Assembly: GCF_009617585.1 (NCBI RefSeq)
Contig: NZ_WIXI01000044.1
Span: 124,001 to 188,000, forward strand
Length of the DNA: 64,000 bases
Direction of reading: 5' to 3'
Origin: Endobacterium cereale
Lineage (GTDB): Bacteria > Pseudomonadota > Alphaproteobacteria > Rhizobiales > Rhizobiaceae
The translations under genes were made by a program, and so were the position numbers. The notes beneath the pieces are model-generated. The model ran no database searches. It had not been told where the DNA came from and saw only the letters and a list, made by a program, of their open reading frames with translations. Position 1 is the first letter of the stretch; every line of letters starts with the position of its first letter. Positions 8,895 through 19,300 of the stretch are shown piece after piece.

Positions 8895-9968
8895 ATGCGC
8901 CGCCATTCTCTCCCTTTTTTCCGCTTGCGCGGTGGTCTCGCGGCACTTTCACTTGCCGTCGCGACAAGTCTCTCCGTTGCCGGCGGCGTGATGGCACAGA
9001 CACAAGGGCCGCTCGCCTCGGCGTCGGCCTGCCGGGCGGATTATCGCCAGTTCTGCCGGGGCCTGCGGCCGGGCGGCGGTGCCATTGCGTCCTGCCTGCG
9101 CGAACATCATGCTTCCTTGATGCCAACCTGTTCTGCCGCACTTGACCGCTTCAATGCCGATCGCCGTCGCGGCGGAGCCATCAGCGAGAGTTCAAGACTG
9201 CCGCAGGGCGTGCGTATACAGCATGATCTTAGCTATGGTCAGGCAGCGGAACAGCGGCTCGATCTCTACCGGCCGGACAAGCTGCCCACCGATGCCCCGA
9301 TTATCGTCATGGTGCATGGCGGCGGCTGGGCGCGCGGTTCGAAAGCGGCTGCCAATGTGGTGGATAACAAGGTGGCCCACTGGCTGCCTAAGGGTATGAT
9401 CTTCGTGTCCGTCGAGACCCGTCTTCTGCCGCAGGCAGACCCGCTGCAGCAGGCGCAGGACGTGGCCTCGGCACTCGCATTCGTGCAGCAAAAGGCAGTT
9501 TCATGGGGCGGTGATGCGAACAGGATCGTGCTGATGGGCCATTCCGCCGGCGCGCATGTCGCCATGCTGGTCACCGCCGATGCCGGTCTTCAGACAAGGG
9601 CAGGGGTAAAACCATGGCGCGCCACGGTGGCGCTCGACAGCGGCGCCTATGACGTGACGGCGCTGATGCGCGCCGGTCACGCCCGCCTGTTCGACCGCGC
9701 TTTCGGCAAGGATCCGGCTTTCTGGGAAAAGACCTCGCCCTTGGCGCAGTTGAAGGATGCCAAAACGCTGCCGCCGGTCCTGCTGGTCTGCTCCAGCCTG
9801 CGCCGCACCTCCTGCGAACAGGCGCGCGCCTTTGCGCGCAAGGCGGGGCCGAAGGCCGAGGTTCTGGCCGTGGCACTGCGTCACGGCGAGATCAATGCAA
9901 AACTCGGCACGCCGGGTATCTATACCGACGATGTCGATGCGTTCTTGAGCCGGCAGGGTGTGCGGTGA
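8895..9968 (+). CDS. Secreted alpha/beta hydrolase with an N-terminal Cys-rich repeat
   Basis: A 357-aa exported protein. A signal peptide (MRRHSLPFF...GGVMAQ, about 35 residues) is followed by a short four-Cys module (C-x3-DYRQFCRGLRPGGG...CLREHH...C) resembling the Cys-rich GLG1 repeat. An esterase/lipase-type alpha/beta hydrolase domain follows. It shows the oxyanion motif HGGGWARGS, nucleophile S217 in GHSAGAH and probable catalytic H330. The usual acidic triad residue after strand 7 is not evident; the sequence there is LLVCSSLRRTSCEQ. An in-frame ATG at 8862 would add 11 residues; 8895 is preferred because it starts the signal peptide directly. Substrate unknown. Confidence 0.75.
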   Translation: MRRHSLPFFRLRGGLAALSLAVATSLSVAGGVMAQTQGPLASASACRADYRQFCRGLRPGGGAIASCLREHHASLMPTCSAALDRFNADRRRGGAISESSRLPQGVRIQHDLSYGQAAEQRLDLYRPDKLPTDAPIIVMVHGGGWARGSKAAANVVDNKVAHWLPKGMIFVSVETRLLPQADPLQQAQDVASALAFVQQKAVSWGGDANRIVLMGHSAGAHVAMLVTADAGLQTRAGVKPWRATVALDSGAYDVTALMRAGHARLFDRAFGKDPAFWEKTSPLAQLKDAKTLPPVLLVCSSLRRTSCEQARAFARKAGPKAEVLAVALRHGEINAKLGTPGIYTDDVDAFLSRQGVR

Positions 9969-9974
9969 GGGAGG

Positions 9975-11426
9975 TTACGATAGTTCCAGTTCGCCGCGTT
10001 CCATGGTGACGACAAATTGCTCGAACCACTCGGCAAATGACGGAGCCAGAATGTTGCGTGTTTCCTCGTCATGCCTGAAATCGATGACCCGGCTTTTACC
10101 ATCAGATATCTCGACGGCATAATGATCGCCACCCCAACTGGTGGTGAACGGGATCCATTCCCGTTTCCACCATTCGGGACTTTCGAAATCCGCACCGATC
10201 ATGCCGTCGAGCTCGGCTTTCGTTTCCCCGCTGTCGTCCAGTGAGATGAAACGATGGTTGTGCAGAAGGGCATCTGAACTTTCGTCACCCACAAGCGGAT
10301 CATCGGGCGAGCCGTTTTTCCATTTCCACACCAACCGCAGTTCGGGCGGCAGTGTCAGGCCGAAACGTCTTTCATAGGCATCCAGCTCTGCGTCGGACAC
10401 ACCGGGCTTGAGACCGGCGTAGAATCCGGGACGATTGGCACGTAACCAGCGATCGGCGCGATCGATCAGGGCGGGCATGTCCGGTTTCAGGGATTCGGTC
10501 GATGCAAGGGGAGCGCTGTCGGTTGTGGTCGTCATTGAGGTCGGACGCAGCCCCGCCGGCGCTTTTTCGGACTGGCCGAATATCATGTCTCTCAGAACGT
10601 GGCGTATGGGAAGGCATGCGGACTTGGGGAATGGCTTTTGCGCTGCATTTTCTATGTGAGGCAGCAGGTTTGGCAGGTGATCCTTGATGAAGGCTCCGGA
10701 TTGCATGATGGCCGGTTCGACAAAGAGCTGTTGGCCTTCACCCAATCGCGCGTCTGGCAACTTTGCACCAGTCCAGCAGTCTGCTGCTTTTTGGGGTAAT
10801 GACACAAGAAGGTAGGCATCGGAGTTTGTGTTCAGGTGGGTCAGTTGCAGGCCTGCTGAACGGAAGAACCTGTCGTAGCGGCCGATCAGTACGGGCAATT
10901 CCGTATATTCGCCGGCAAGGTCTCTCGCCTCTTTCAATATTGCCTGACGTTCACTGGGAGACGGTTTGCCCACTCCTGAGGCTGTCAGCATGGCGTCGAA
11001 CGCGTCGGCAACCTCGTCGCCGCTTTCTTTCCAGTCGAACAATGCAAGCCGCTCATACAGGCGTGCACGGTCGAACCGGCTATTGGCCGCGAAATAGACG
11101 AGTGCCGTGGTGTTGGCATCCTCCGACGGGTCCCATCCTTCCCCGACGACTTCGGAGAAATCGGCTCTGGCAAACGCCTTCTCCGGCTCCTCTTCCAGCG
11201 CCTTCGCCATCTCCACGACTTTTCTGTCATTGTTGGACAGCATTCTGGCAAACCGCACCAGTGGTTTGTCGCGTTCACCTTGCAGGCCGCTATAGGTCCA
11301 CCAGCCGACCGCGCCGATGACAAGCGCCGCCCCAGGTACGATGACCCCCAGACCGATGATGAGGGCAATCTTTAATCCACCCGTAAATTTACCCACGTCG
11401 CACCCCGATTTTCTCAATCCAGCCAA
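9975..11426 (-). CDS. Membrane-anchored SMI1/KNR4 domain protein
   Basis: A 483-aa protein. One transmembrane helix lies near residues 18-45 (LKIALIIGLGVIVPGAALVIGAV), then about 270 residues of helical sequence I do not recognise, then a C-terminal SMI1/KNR4 domain (about residues 315-475). The SMI1/KNR4 domain is recognised from LDAYERRFGLTLPPELRLVWKW and the later SWGGDHYAVEISDG and FAEWFEQFV. This superfamily contains many immunity proteins for polymorphic toxins as well as housekeeping members. No toxin gene is adjacent, so an immunity role is not supported here. The start at 11426 is uncertain; the anchor would be kept from any nearby start. Confidence 0.7.
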   Translation of the reverse strand: MAGLRKSGCDVGKFTGGLKIALIIGLGVIVPGAALVIGAVGWWTYSGLQGERDKPLVRFARMLSNNDRKVVEMAKALEEEPEKAFARADFSEVVGEGWDPSEDANTTALVYFAANSRFDRARLYERLALFDWKESGDEVADAFDAMLTASGVGKPSPSERQAILKEARDLAGEYTELPVLIGRYDRFFRSAGLQLTHLNTNSDAYLLVSLPQKAADCWTGAKLPDARLGEGQQLFVEPAIMQSGAFIKDHLPNLLPHIENAAQKPFPKSACLPIRHVLRDMIFGQSEKAPAGLRPTSMTTTTDSAPLASTESLKPDMPALIDRADRWLRANRPGFYAGLKPGVSDAELDAYERRFGLTLPPELRLVWKWKNGSPDDPLVGDESSDALLHNHRFISLDDSGETKAELDGMIGADFESPEWWKREWIPFTTSWGGDHYAVEISDGKSRVIDFRHDEETRNILAPSFAEWFEQFVVTMERGELELS

Positions 11427-11509
11427 TCTGTTAGGCCGTCTTCTTGCCTTGAGAAATATGGGGCGAATTTGCTCGTTGGCCAGCGCCGATTTGTGCCGGG
11501 ATGAAACGC

Positions 11510-12280
11510 CTATACCGCCACGACAAAAGCCGGATCGAAATTGCCGAACGTCTCCTGTCCGGGATAACCGCGCGGATTGGCGAGCACGCGGGTTTCGCTA
11601 ATCATGTAGTCGCTGTGGTGGTGAATATGGCCATGGATCCATAGATCCGGCTTGCCGGCCTCGATCATGCTGGTCAGGTCCGATGCATAGGCGGCGGCAA
11701 TCAGCGTCGCACGATCGGCCGTCGGCAGGGATCGCTCGCTTGGCGCATGATGGGTAACGATCACCAGCCGGCCGTTCCCTTCGCCCGTCATGGCAGTCTC
11801 GATGGCCGTGCGGTCAAGCCGATGCTTGTTCAGGCTGTTGATCGGCAGGAACTTTCGAAACGGCTTTTTCGCATACTTGATCTTGCGATAGTCGTTCATG
11901 CGGCTCCGGGCTTCCGCCATGGCGCTGTCCTGCCAGTCATGCAGGCAAAAATCCGTCCATAAGGTGCCGCCCGCAAATCGTACGCCGGCAATGTCGACTG
12001 TTTCACCATCGAGAAAATGCAGGTTGTCGATGCCCGCAGCAAATGCCTTGCCGGCAAGAATGCTGTCGCCGAAGGCGGCATCGTAAAATTCGTGATTTCC
12101 GGCAACGAACACGACGGGCATGTGACCGGCAACGTTGTCTGCCAGCCATTCAAGGCTCGGCACCACGCCCCTGGTCAGCACATCGCCCGCCACCACGCAG
12201 ACATCAGCCTGCGGGATTGTTAGCGGTAGAGACAGGGCGGTAAATTCGAGGTGGAGATCGGACATGACCCAGATGCGCAT
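11510..12280 (-). CDS. Calcineurin-like metallophosphoesterase
   Basis: A 256-aa cytoplasmic phosphoesterase with all metal-binding motifs: SDLHLEF near the N-terminus, VVAGDVL, VAGNHEFYD, THHAPS and GHIHHH. It probably hydrolyses a phosphomonoester or diester; the substrate cannot be read from sequence. It lies immediately downstream of uvrD on the same strand. The start is ATG 12280 (MRIWVMSDLH), but an ATG at 12292, 2 bases beyond the uvrD stop, is in frame and would couple the two genes. Confidence 0.85.
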   Translation of the reverse strand: MRIWVMSDLHLEFTALSLPLTIPQADVCVVAGDVLTRGVVPSLEWLADNVAGHMPVVFVAGNHEFYDAAFGDSILAGKAFAAGIDNLHFLDGETVDIAGVRFAGGTLWTDFCLHDWQDSAMAEARSRMNDYRKIKYAKKPFRKFLPINSLNKHRLDRTAIETAMTGEGNGRLVIVTHHAPSERSLPTADRATLIAAAYASDLTSMIEAGKPDLWIHGHIHHHSDYMISETRVLANPRGYPGQETFGNFDPAFVVAV

Positions 12281-12293
12281 GCCCGACCTCATT

Positions 12294-14837
12294 TCATTCT
12301 TTGTCTTTGGCTGGCGCCCGCTCGACAAAACCGTCGAGCACACGTTTTTCACCGGCGCGGTCGAATTCGATGGTCAGCTTGTTGCCTTCCACCGCTGAGA
12401 CATTGCCATTGCCGAACTTGATATGGAAAACCCGGTCGCCGACGAAATATTTCGATGGCGTTGTGGCGACCGACTTGGCCACAAGTTCGCCGTCGATCGT
12501 GCGACCGCGCGGGCCGCTCTCGCCGTAACCGATGCGTTCCACCGCATGGCCGGAGCGTGAACCCCAGTTGTCGCGGGTGGCGTCGGACTTGTTGGCCTGC
12601 GCGCGTTTCCAGCCCGGTGTCGAATAGGAGTTGGAGAACGGTTCGGCCTTGTCGAAACGCGACTGGCCGTAACCGCCGCGTCCGCCATAACCGCCATAGC
12701 TCGAATCCGAAGGTTCGGCGACATCCACATGTGCCGGCGGCAGTTCGTCGAGGAACCGTGACGGCATGGTCGATTGCCACAGGCCGTGAATACGCCGGTT
12801 GGAAACGAACCACAGATGGCAACGGTGTTTGGCGCGCGTCAGGCCCACATAGGCGAGGCGGCGTTCCTCCTCCAGCCCCGAACGTCCCCCTTCATCCAGC
12901 GCCCGCTGGTGCGGAAACAGGCCTTCCTCCCAGCCGGGCAGGAACACGGTGTCGAATTCCAGACCTTTTGCCGAGTGCAGGGTCATGATCGACACGGCGT
13001 CGAGGTTTTCGTTGGTCTCGGCATCCATGACCAGCGACACGTGCTCGAGGAAACCGCGCATGCTTTCGAACTGCTCCATTGAACGGATCAGTTCTTTCAG
13101 GTTTTCCAGACGCCCCGGCGCTTCCGCCGATTTGTCGTTCTTCCACATGTCGGTATAGCCGGATTCTTCGAGAATCTGTTCGGCCAGTTCCGTATGCGGC
13201 ATGGTTTCCAGCCGCTCCTGCCAGTTCTTGAAGCTGGCGATGACGTCGAACAGCGCCTTGCGCGCCTTCGGCTTCAGCTCGTCCGTCTCGATGATGTCGG
13301 AAGCTGCCGCCAGCATCGGAATGTCACGGGCGCGGGCATAGTCATGCAGGTTGCGGATGGTGGTGTCGCCCAGCCCGCGTTTCGGTGTGTTGACGATGCG
13401 CTCGAAGGCCAGATCGTCGGCCGGCTGGCAGACGAGGCGGAAATAGGCCATCGCATCGCGCACTTCGAGACGCTCGTAAAAGCGCGGGCCGCCGATGACG
13501 CGATAGTTGAGGCCAAGGGTGACAAACCGGTCTTCGAACTCGCGCATCTGGAAGGAGGCACGCACGAGGATCGCCATGTCGTTCAGCGCATGTTTTTTGC
13601 CATTGGTGGCGTCGCCACGCTGCAGCCGTTCGATTTCCTCGCCGACGGCGCGCGCTTCCTCTTCCGAATCCCAGGCGGCATGCACCTGAACCTTCTCGTC
13701 GTCCGGATCGCTACGATCGGTAAACAGCGTCTTTCCCAATCGCCCTTCGTTATGGGCGATTAGATGGCCAGCGGCGCCGAGAATATGCTCTGTGGAGCGA
13801 TAATTGCGCTCCAGCTTGATCACCTTGGCGCGGAGAAAATCCTTTTCGAAGCGGAGAATGTTGTCCACCTCGGCACCGCGCCAGCCATAGATCGACTGGT
13901 CATCGTCACCGACGCAGCAGACATTTTGCGGCACGCCCTTGGGGCGCTGCGCCAGCAGACGCAGCCACATGTACTGGGCGGTATTGGTGTCCTGATACTC
14001 GTCGACAAGGATATAACGAAAGCGCTCGTGATATTCCTTCAACAGATCCGGCGCCTTGCGGAACAGCGCGATCGGATGCAGCAGAAGATCGCCGAAATCG
14101 CAGGCATTGAGTGTGCGCAGGCGTGCCTGATAGGCGGCATAAAGCTCGCGGCCCTTGCCATTGGCAAAAGCGCGGGCGTCACCTTCCGGAATATCTGGCG
14201 GCAGCAGGCCCTTGTTCTTCCAGCCATCGATCATGCCGGCAAACTGTTTTGCCGGCCAGCGCTTGTCGTCCAGACCTTCGGCCTGAATCAGCTGCTTGAT
14301 CAGCCGCACCACGTCGTCGGTGTCCAAAATGGTGAAGTCGGAGCGCAGGCCCACCAGTTCCGCATGACGTCTGAGCAGTTTCACACCGATCGAGTGAAAC
14401 GTACCGAGCCACGGCATGCCTTCGACGGCGCCGCCGACAAGAACGCCGATGCGCTCCTTCATCTCGCGCGCCGCCTTGTTGGTGAAGGTCACGGCAAGGA
14501 TCTGGCTCGGCCATGCCTTTCCGGTCGCAAGGATATGGGCGATGCGGGTGGTCAGCACGCGTGTCTTGCCGGTGCCGGCGCCGGCGAGGACGAGAACCGG
14601 ACCGTCGATCGTCTCCACCGCCTCGCGCTGTTCCGGGTTGAGGCCGGACAGGTAGTCGATGGAGGCACGGTTCAGGTCGCGCGCCGCCATGGCGCGGGCA
14701 GCAATGCCCAGGCCACCGCCTGCCGGCGGGGCTGCCTGACCGGCGGCCGGGACAGAGGCATCGTTGCCGCGGCTCTTAGGGCTGCGGGGTTCCGGCTCTT
14801 CATCGAAGAACGGGATATCGTCGAAACTGTTACTCAT
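12294..14837 (-). CDS. uvrD: ATP-dependent DNA helicase UvrD/PcrA (SF1)
   Basis: A 3'-5' helicase of nucleotide excision and mismatch repair, 847 aa. Superfamily 1 motifs are in order: Walker A LAGAGTGKT, motif Ia TFTNKAAREMKERI, motif II VDEYQDTN, motif III GDDDQSIYGWRGA, motif IV LERNYRST, motif V VSIMTLHSAKGLEFD and motif VI EERRLAYVGLTRAKHR. An N-terminal disordered extension of about 60 residues and a C-terminal Tudor-like end (FGNGNVSAVEGNKLTIEFDRAGEKRVLDGFV) complete it. The start ATG 14837 gives MSNSFDDIPFFDEE. The metallophosphoesterase follows on the same strand. Confidence 0.96.
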   Translation of the reverse strand: MSNSFDDIPFFDEEPEPRSPKSRGNDASVPAAGQAAPPAGGGLGIAARAMAARDLNRASIDYLSGLNPEQREAVETIDGPVLVLAGAGTGKTRVLTTRIAHILATGKAWPSQILAVTFTNKAAREMKERIGVLVGGAVEGMPWLGTFHSIGVKLLRRHAELVGLRSDFTILDTDDVVRLIKQLIQAEGLDDKRWPAKQFAGMIDGWKNKGLLPPDIPEGDARAFANGKGRELYAAYQARLRTLNACDFGDLLLHPIALFRKAPDLLKEYHERFRYILVDEYQDTNTAQYMWLRLLAQRPKGVPQNVCCVGDDDQSIYGWRGAEVDNILRFEKDFLRAKVIKLERNYRSTEHILGAAGHLIAHNEGRLGKTLFTDRSDPDDEKVQVHAAWDSEEEARAVGEEIERLQRGDATNGKKHALNDMAILVRASFQMREFEDRFVTLGLNYRVIGGPRFYERLEVRDAMAYFRLVCQPADDLAFERIVNTPKRGLGDTTIRNLHDYARARDIPMLAAASDIIETDELKPKARKALFDVIASFKNWQERLETMPHTELAEQILEESGYTDMWKNDKSAEAPGRLENLKELIRSMEQFESMRGFLEHVSLVMDAETNENLDAVSIMTLHSAKGLEFDTVFLPGWEEGLFPHQRALDEGGRSGLEEERRLAYVGLTRAKHRCHLWFVSNRRIHGLWQSTMPSRFLDELPPAHVDVAEPSDSSYGGYGGRGGYGQSRFDKAEPFSNSYSTPGWKRAQANKSDATRDNWGSRSGHAVERIGYGESGPRGRTIDGELVAKSVATTPSKYFVGDRVFHIKFGNGNVSAVEGNKLTIEFDRAGEKRVLDGFVERAPAKDKE

Positions 14838-15131
14838 GGGGCCAATGTAGTGATTCGGAACCGAAAGGCCAGAAAAGATGTTCTGGTTTCATTCCAATTT
14901 GCCATGTCCGCTGGGGACTTTCTCGCTGATGGTTACAGTAAAGGCGGAAACAGGCAGCCTGATGGCAAGCAATATGCACAGGAAATGATCTTGCCTGAAC
15001 AAGGTTTGCGCATCTGACATATGCGTGAAATTCCCATAGGTTACAAATCGGTAAGGTACCCCGCCAAGCATTGCGCAAAGAGGCTGAAACGGAGATACTT
15101 CGCTCACTCAAGTTGAATGCCGGAGACATGC

Positions 15132-16310
15132 ATGCGGATCGGAAACCAGCTCCTGACCTCGGTTGCAGTGTTGCTTGCGGGGCTCTGTTTGTGGGTCTGG
15201 TTGTCGGCGGATGCTGCCCGAACACTTGTTTCCATGGGCGCTCCGGAAAGTGTGGTGGCGAAGATCAATCCGGCCGTGACTGAGCCTGTCTCGGCCGAGC
15301 CATCCTCTGGTAATGGCACCGCAGCAGCCACGCCACGCGCCGGTGGCGGTGGTCAGCAGGCTGTTCTGGTCGCCACACGCCCGGTCGGCAAGGGTATCGT
15401 CAACGACCAGCTGTCGGCCATCGGCAGCGGTGAGGCCATCCAGTCGGTCATCGTCATGCCGCAGGCGGCAGGCACGATCAACGAGATCCACGTCAAATCC
15501 GGTGACATGGTCACCAAGGGCCAGATCCTTGCCCAGCTCGATGACGAAGAGCAGATCATCCTGCGTGATCAGGCAAAGGTCCTGCTTCGCAGCGCCACCG
15601 AAAAGGCCGAGAGCTATTCGGCACTCAAGAGTTTCTCCCGCCTCGATGTCCTCGACGCCCAGATCGCCAAGGAAACCGCGCAGCTGGCGCTGACCAATGC
15701 CGAACTGGCCCTGAAGCGCCGCTCCGTGGTTGCTCCCATCGATGGCATTGTCGGCATCGTCGCCATCAATATCGGCGACAACGTCACTACAGCCAGCAAT
15801 GTCGTGCAGGTGGACAACCGCCAGCAGCTGCTGGTCGATTTCTGGGCGCCGGAACGTTTTGCCGTGCAGGTCAAGGTCGGCATGCCGGTCGAGGCGACAT
15901 CGGCTTCACGTCCGGGCCGCGTCTTTGAAGGATCGTTGGATGCCATCGACAACCGTGTCGATCCTGCCAGCCGCACCATCCGCATTCGCGCCAAGATCGA
16001 AAACGAGGACGACCTCCTGCGCGCCGGCATGTCCTTCGGCGTCACCATGCGTTTTCCCGGCGAAACCTATGCCACGGTCGATCCGCTGGCCGTCCAGTGG
16101 GACAGCAAGGGTTCGTTCGTCTGGCAGATCGTCGACAAGAAGTCGGTCAAGGCCCGCGTGCGCATCATCCAGCGCAATCCCGATGCCATTCTCGTCGCCG
16201 GCGGTGTGAAGGAAGGCGATATCGTTGCCACCGAAGGTTTGCAGCGCGTGCGTGAAAACGGCACCGTCCGCATTGCCGGTGAAAAGCCGCCGGAGGTCGC
16301 CAGCCGATGA
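15132..16310 (+). CDS. RND efflux periplasmic adaptor (membrane fusion protein)
   Basis: A 392-aa membrane fusion protein bridging the RND pump and an outer-membrane channel. An N-terminal anchor or uncleaved signal (about residues 6-24) precedes the barrel-sandwich/lipoyl half motif (GTINEIHVKSGDMVTKGQILAQLDD). An alpha-hairpin, the second lipoyl half (RSVVAPIDGIVGIVAINIGDNV) and the beta-barrel and membrane-proximal domain (DNRVDPASRTIRIRAKI) follow. The start at ATG 15132 puts the hydrophobic segment at the very N-terminus. Its stop overlaps the RND start (ATGA). No outer-membrane factor or local regulator gene is adjacent, so a shared TolC is likely. Confidence 0.9.
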   Translation: MRIGNQLLTSVAVLLAGLCLWVWLSADAARTLVSMGAPESVVAKINPAVTEPVSAEPSSGNGTAAATPRAGGGGQQAVLVATRPVGKGIVNDQLSAIGSGEAIQSVIVMPQAAGTINEIHVKSGDMVTKGQILAQLDDEEQIILRDQAKVLLRSATEKAESYSALKSFSRLDVLDAQIAKETAQLALTNAELALKRRSVVAPIDGIVGIVAINIGDNVTTASNVVQVDNRQQLLVDFWAPERFAVQVKVGMPVEATSASRPGRVFEGSLDAIDNRVDPASRTIRIRAKIENEDDLLRAGMSFGVTMRFPGETYATVDPLAVQWDSKGSFVWQIVDKKSVKARVRIIQRNPDAILVAGGVKEGDIVATEGLQRVRENGTVRIAGEKPPEVASR

Positions 16311-19300
16311 GCATCAATGACGAGACCGAAAACAGGTCCGGCCACGAAAAAAGCGCCAACAGCCAGAAGACCTTTACCGCATTGTTCGTTCGTCGCCCGG
16401 TTCTCGCCGCGGTTCTGAACACGCTGCTCGTCGTTGCCGGACTGGCAGCACTTGTCGGCATCGAAGTGCGCGAATTGCCGGATGTCGACCAGCCGGTCAT
16501 CAGCGTGCGCACCACCTATGACGGCGCCTCCGCCCAGACGATGGACCAGGAAGTCACCGATATCATCGAAGGCGCCGTTGCCCGCGTCAGCGGTCTCAAA
16601 ACGATCTCATCCATCTCCGATTTCGGCCAGAGCCGCGTGACGCTGGAATTCAGCGACACCGCCGATCTCGCCGTTGCCGCCAACGATGTGCGCGATGCGC
16701 TCGGACGCGTCACCAACCAGTTGCCGGAGGATGCCGACGAACCGCGCATCATCAAGGCCGACAGCGACAGCCAGCCGATCATGCGCCTTGCCGTCACGTC
16801 CACGACCCTGTCGATGGAAGACCTGACGCTGCTGGTCGAAAACGAGATTTCCGACCGTCTGGCCGCCGTCGATGGCGTTGCCGACGTCGAGCTCTATGGC
16901 GATCAGGAAAAGGTGTTTCGCGTTGACGTCGATCAGGAAGCGCTGGCCGGTCGCGGCCTGACGATCGCCGATCTGTCCGCATCCCTGTCCACCGCCGCAC
17001 TGGACGTGCCGGCCGGCTCGCTGGAATCCTCCACGCAGGACATCATCGTCCGCGCGACCGCCAACCTCACCAAGCCGGAGGATTTCGAAAACATCCTGAT
17101 CGGCGACAATGTTCGTCTGCGCGATGTCGCGACCGTCATGCTCGGCCCGGATGATGGCACCACGGCGCTGCGCTCCAACAGCGTGCCCGGTATCGGCCTC
17201 GGCGTGCTGCGTCAGGCGCAGTCCAACACGCTCAGCATTTCCGAAGGCGTCAAGAAGGCCGTCGCTGCCCTGCAGCCCAACCTGCCGGAAGGCACGCGCA
17301 TCGCCATTACCAGTGACGATGCCGTCTTCATCGAAGGCGCGTTGCACGAGGTGGAAATTGCGCTCGGGCTCTCCAGCCTGATCGTCGTGGTGGTCATCTA
17401 TCTCTTCCTGCGCGATTGGAAGGCGACACTGATCCCGGCTCTCACCATCCCGGTCGCCCTGATCGGCACGCTGGTGGCGATCTATATGGTCGGCTTCTCC
17501 ATCAATATCCTGACGCTGCTTGCCATCGTTCTCGCCACCGGCCTGGTGGTGGATGACGCGATCGTGGTGCTGGAAAATATCGTGCGACGACGTGCCGAAG
17601 GCATGGGGCCGCGCGCTGCTGCCGTGCTTGGCACACAGGAAGTGTTTTTTGCGGTTCTGGCGACGACGGCAACGCTCGCGGCCGTGTTCATTCCGCTGTC
17701 CTTCCTGCCCGGCCAGATGGGCGGCCTGTTCCGCGAGTTCGGTTTCGTGCTGGCATTCGCCGTGGGTCTTTCGTCGATTACCGCGCTGACGCTCTGCCCG
17801 ATGATGGCGTCGCGCATGCTGACAAAGCCGATGCGCGAGGATCACGGCATGCTCGGTCGCTTTGGCGGCTTCCTCTCCTCGCTTTATACCCGCAGCCTCA
17901 GCGCCTGCCTCAACGCGCCGCTGGCCGTCATCATCGTCGGGCTGTTGATTGCCGGTGTCGCCTATACGATGTTCGGCCGGGTCCACAGCGAACTGACACC
18001 GCAGGAAGATCGCGCCATGGTCATGCTGCGCGCCACCGCACCGGAAGGGGTCAGCCTCGATTACACGCGCGACAAGCTGCAACTGATCGAGGAAAAGCTG
18101 CAGCCGCTGCGTGACAGCGGCGAGATCCAGAACATCTTCTCGATTTCGGGGCAGGGCGGTGCGTCCAACAGCGGCTTCATGGTACTCACTCTGGCGCCCT
18201 GGGGCGAACGTGAGCGCAGCCAGGCGCAGATCGTCAAGGATATCAACGCCGCCGTTTCCACCGTGCCGGCTCTGCGCGGCAATGCCGTGCAGCAGAACAG
18301 TCTTCGCATCCGTGGCGCCGGCAACGGCCTGCAGATGGCGATGGTCGGCACCGATCACGAGGCGCTGACGGAGGCGTCGATCAAGCTTGTCGAGGCACTG
18401 CGCCAGACCAACCTGTTCGATACGCCCCGCCTCAATGACGAACCGAACCAGGCGCAGATCTTTGTCACCGTCAACCGCGAGCGTGCGTCCGACCTCGGCA
18501 TCGATATCAAGGCGCTCGGCACCTCCATCCAGTCGCTGCTGGAAGGCAGGTCCGTCGTTGATGTTTTCGTCGATGGCGAGGCGATCCCGGTCAAGCTGAA
18601 ATCGACGACGCGGCCGATCGATGATCCGACCGATCTCGAAAACATTTTTCTGAAGACCAAGGACGGGCGCATGGTGCCGATGTCCACGGTCGCCACGCTG
18701 GAAGAGCGCGCCGTGTCGCCGTCACTGCGCCGTGAACAGCAGCTGGCTGCCGTCTCCTTCTCAGCGGGTCTCAAGGATGGCGTGTCGCTCGGTCAGGCGG
18801 TGCAGGTTGCCACCCAACTGGCCGAACCTCTGATGCCGCAGGGCTCGCGCCTGATACCGCTTGCCGAAGCCGCTACGCTTCAGGAAAACTCCTCCGGCAT
18901 GGCGCTCACCTTCGGTTTCGCCATCGCCATCATTTTTTTGGTTCTGGCGGCGCAGTTCGAAAGCGTATTGTCGTCGATCATCATCATGTCGACCGTGCCG
19001 CTCGGTCTCGCCTGCGCCGTCTTCGCGCTGGTGCTGACCGGATCGAGCCTCAACGTCTACAGCCAGATCGGCCTCGTGCTCTTGATCGGCGTCATGGCCA
19101 AGAACGGCATTCTCATCGTTGAGTTCGCCAATCACCTGCGTGATGCCGGTGCCTCGTGCCGGGAAGCGATCGAAAAGGCCTGCAGCATTCGTCTGCGGCC
19201 CGTGATGATGACGATGATTGCAGCCGTGCTCGGCGGCGTGCCGCTGGTTCTGGCGCAAGGGGCAGGCGCCGAAGCCCGTATCGCGCTCGGCTGGGTCATC

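Noticed and set aside
9975..11426. Toxin-immunity locus around the SMI1/KNR4 gene
   Set aside because: Neighbours are a secreted hydrolase and a metallophosphoesterase. No polymorphic toxin, Rhs or secretion gene is present.
13764..15017. 417-codon plus-strand frame opposite uvrD
   Set aside because: It is antisense to conserved helicase motifs and resembles no protein; the uvrD reading is certain.
15037..15058. TTAC-N6-GTAA repeat as operator for the RND efflux genes
   Set aside because: The arms are only four bases, no regulator is adjacent and similar short repeats occur by chance.
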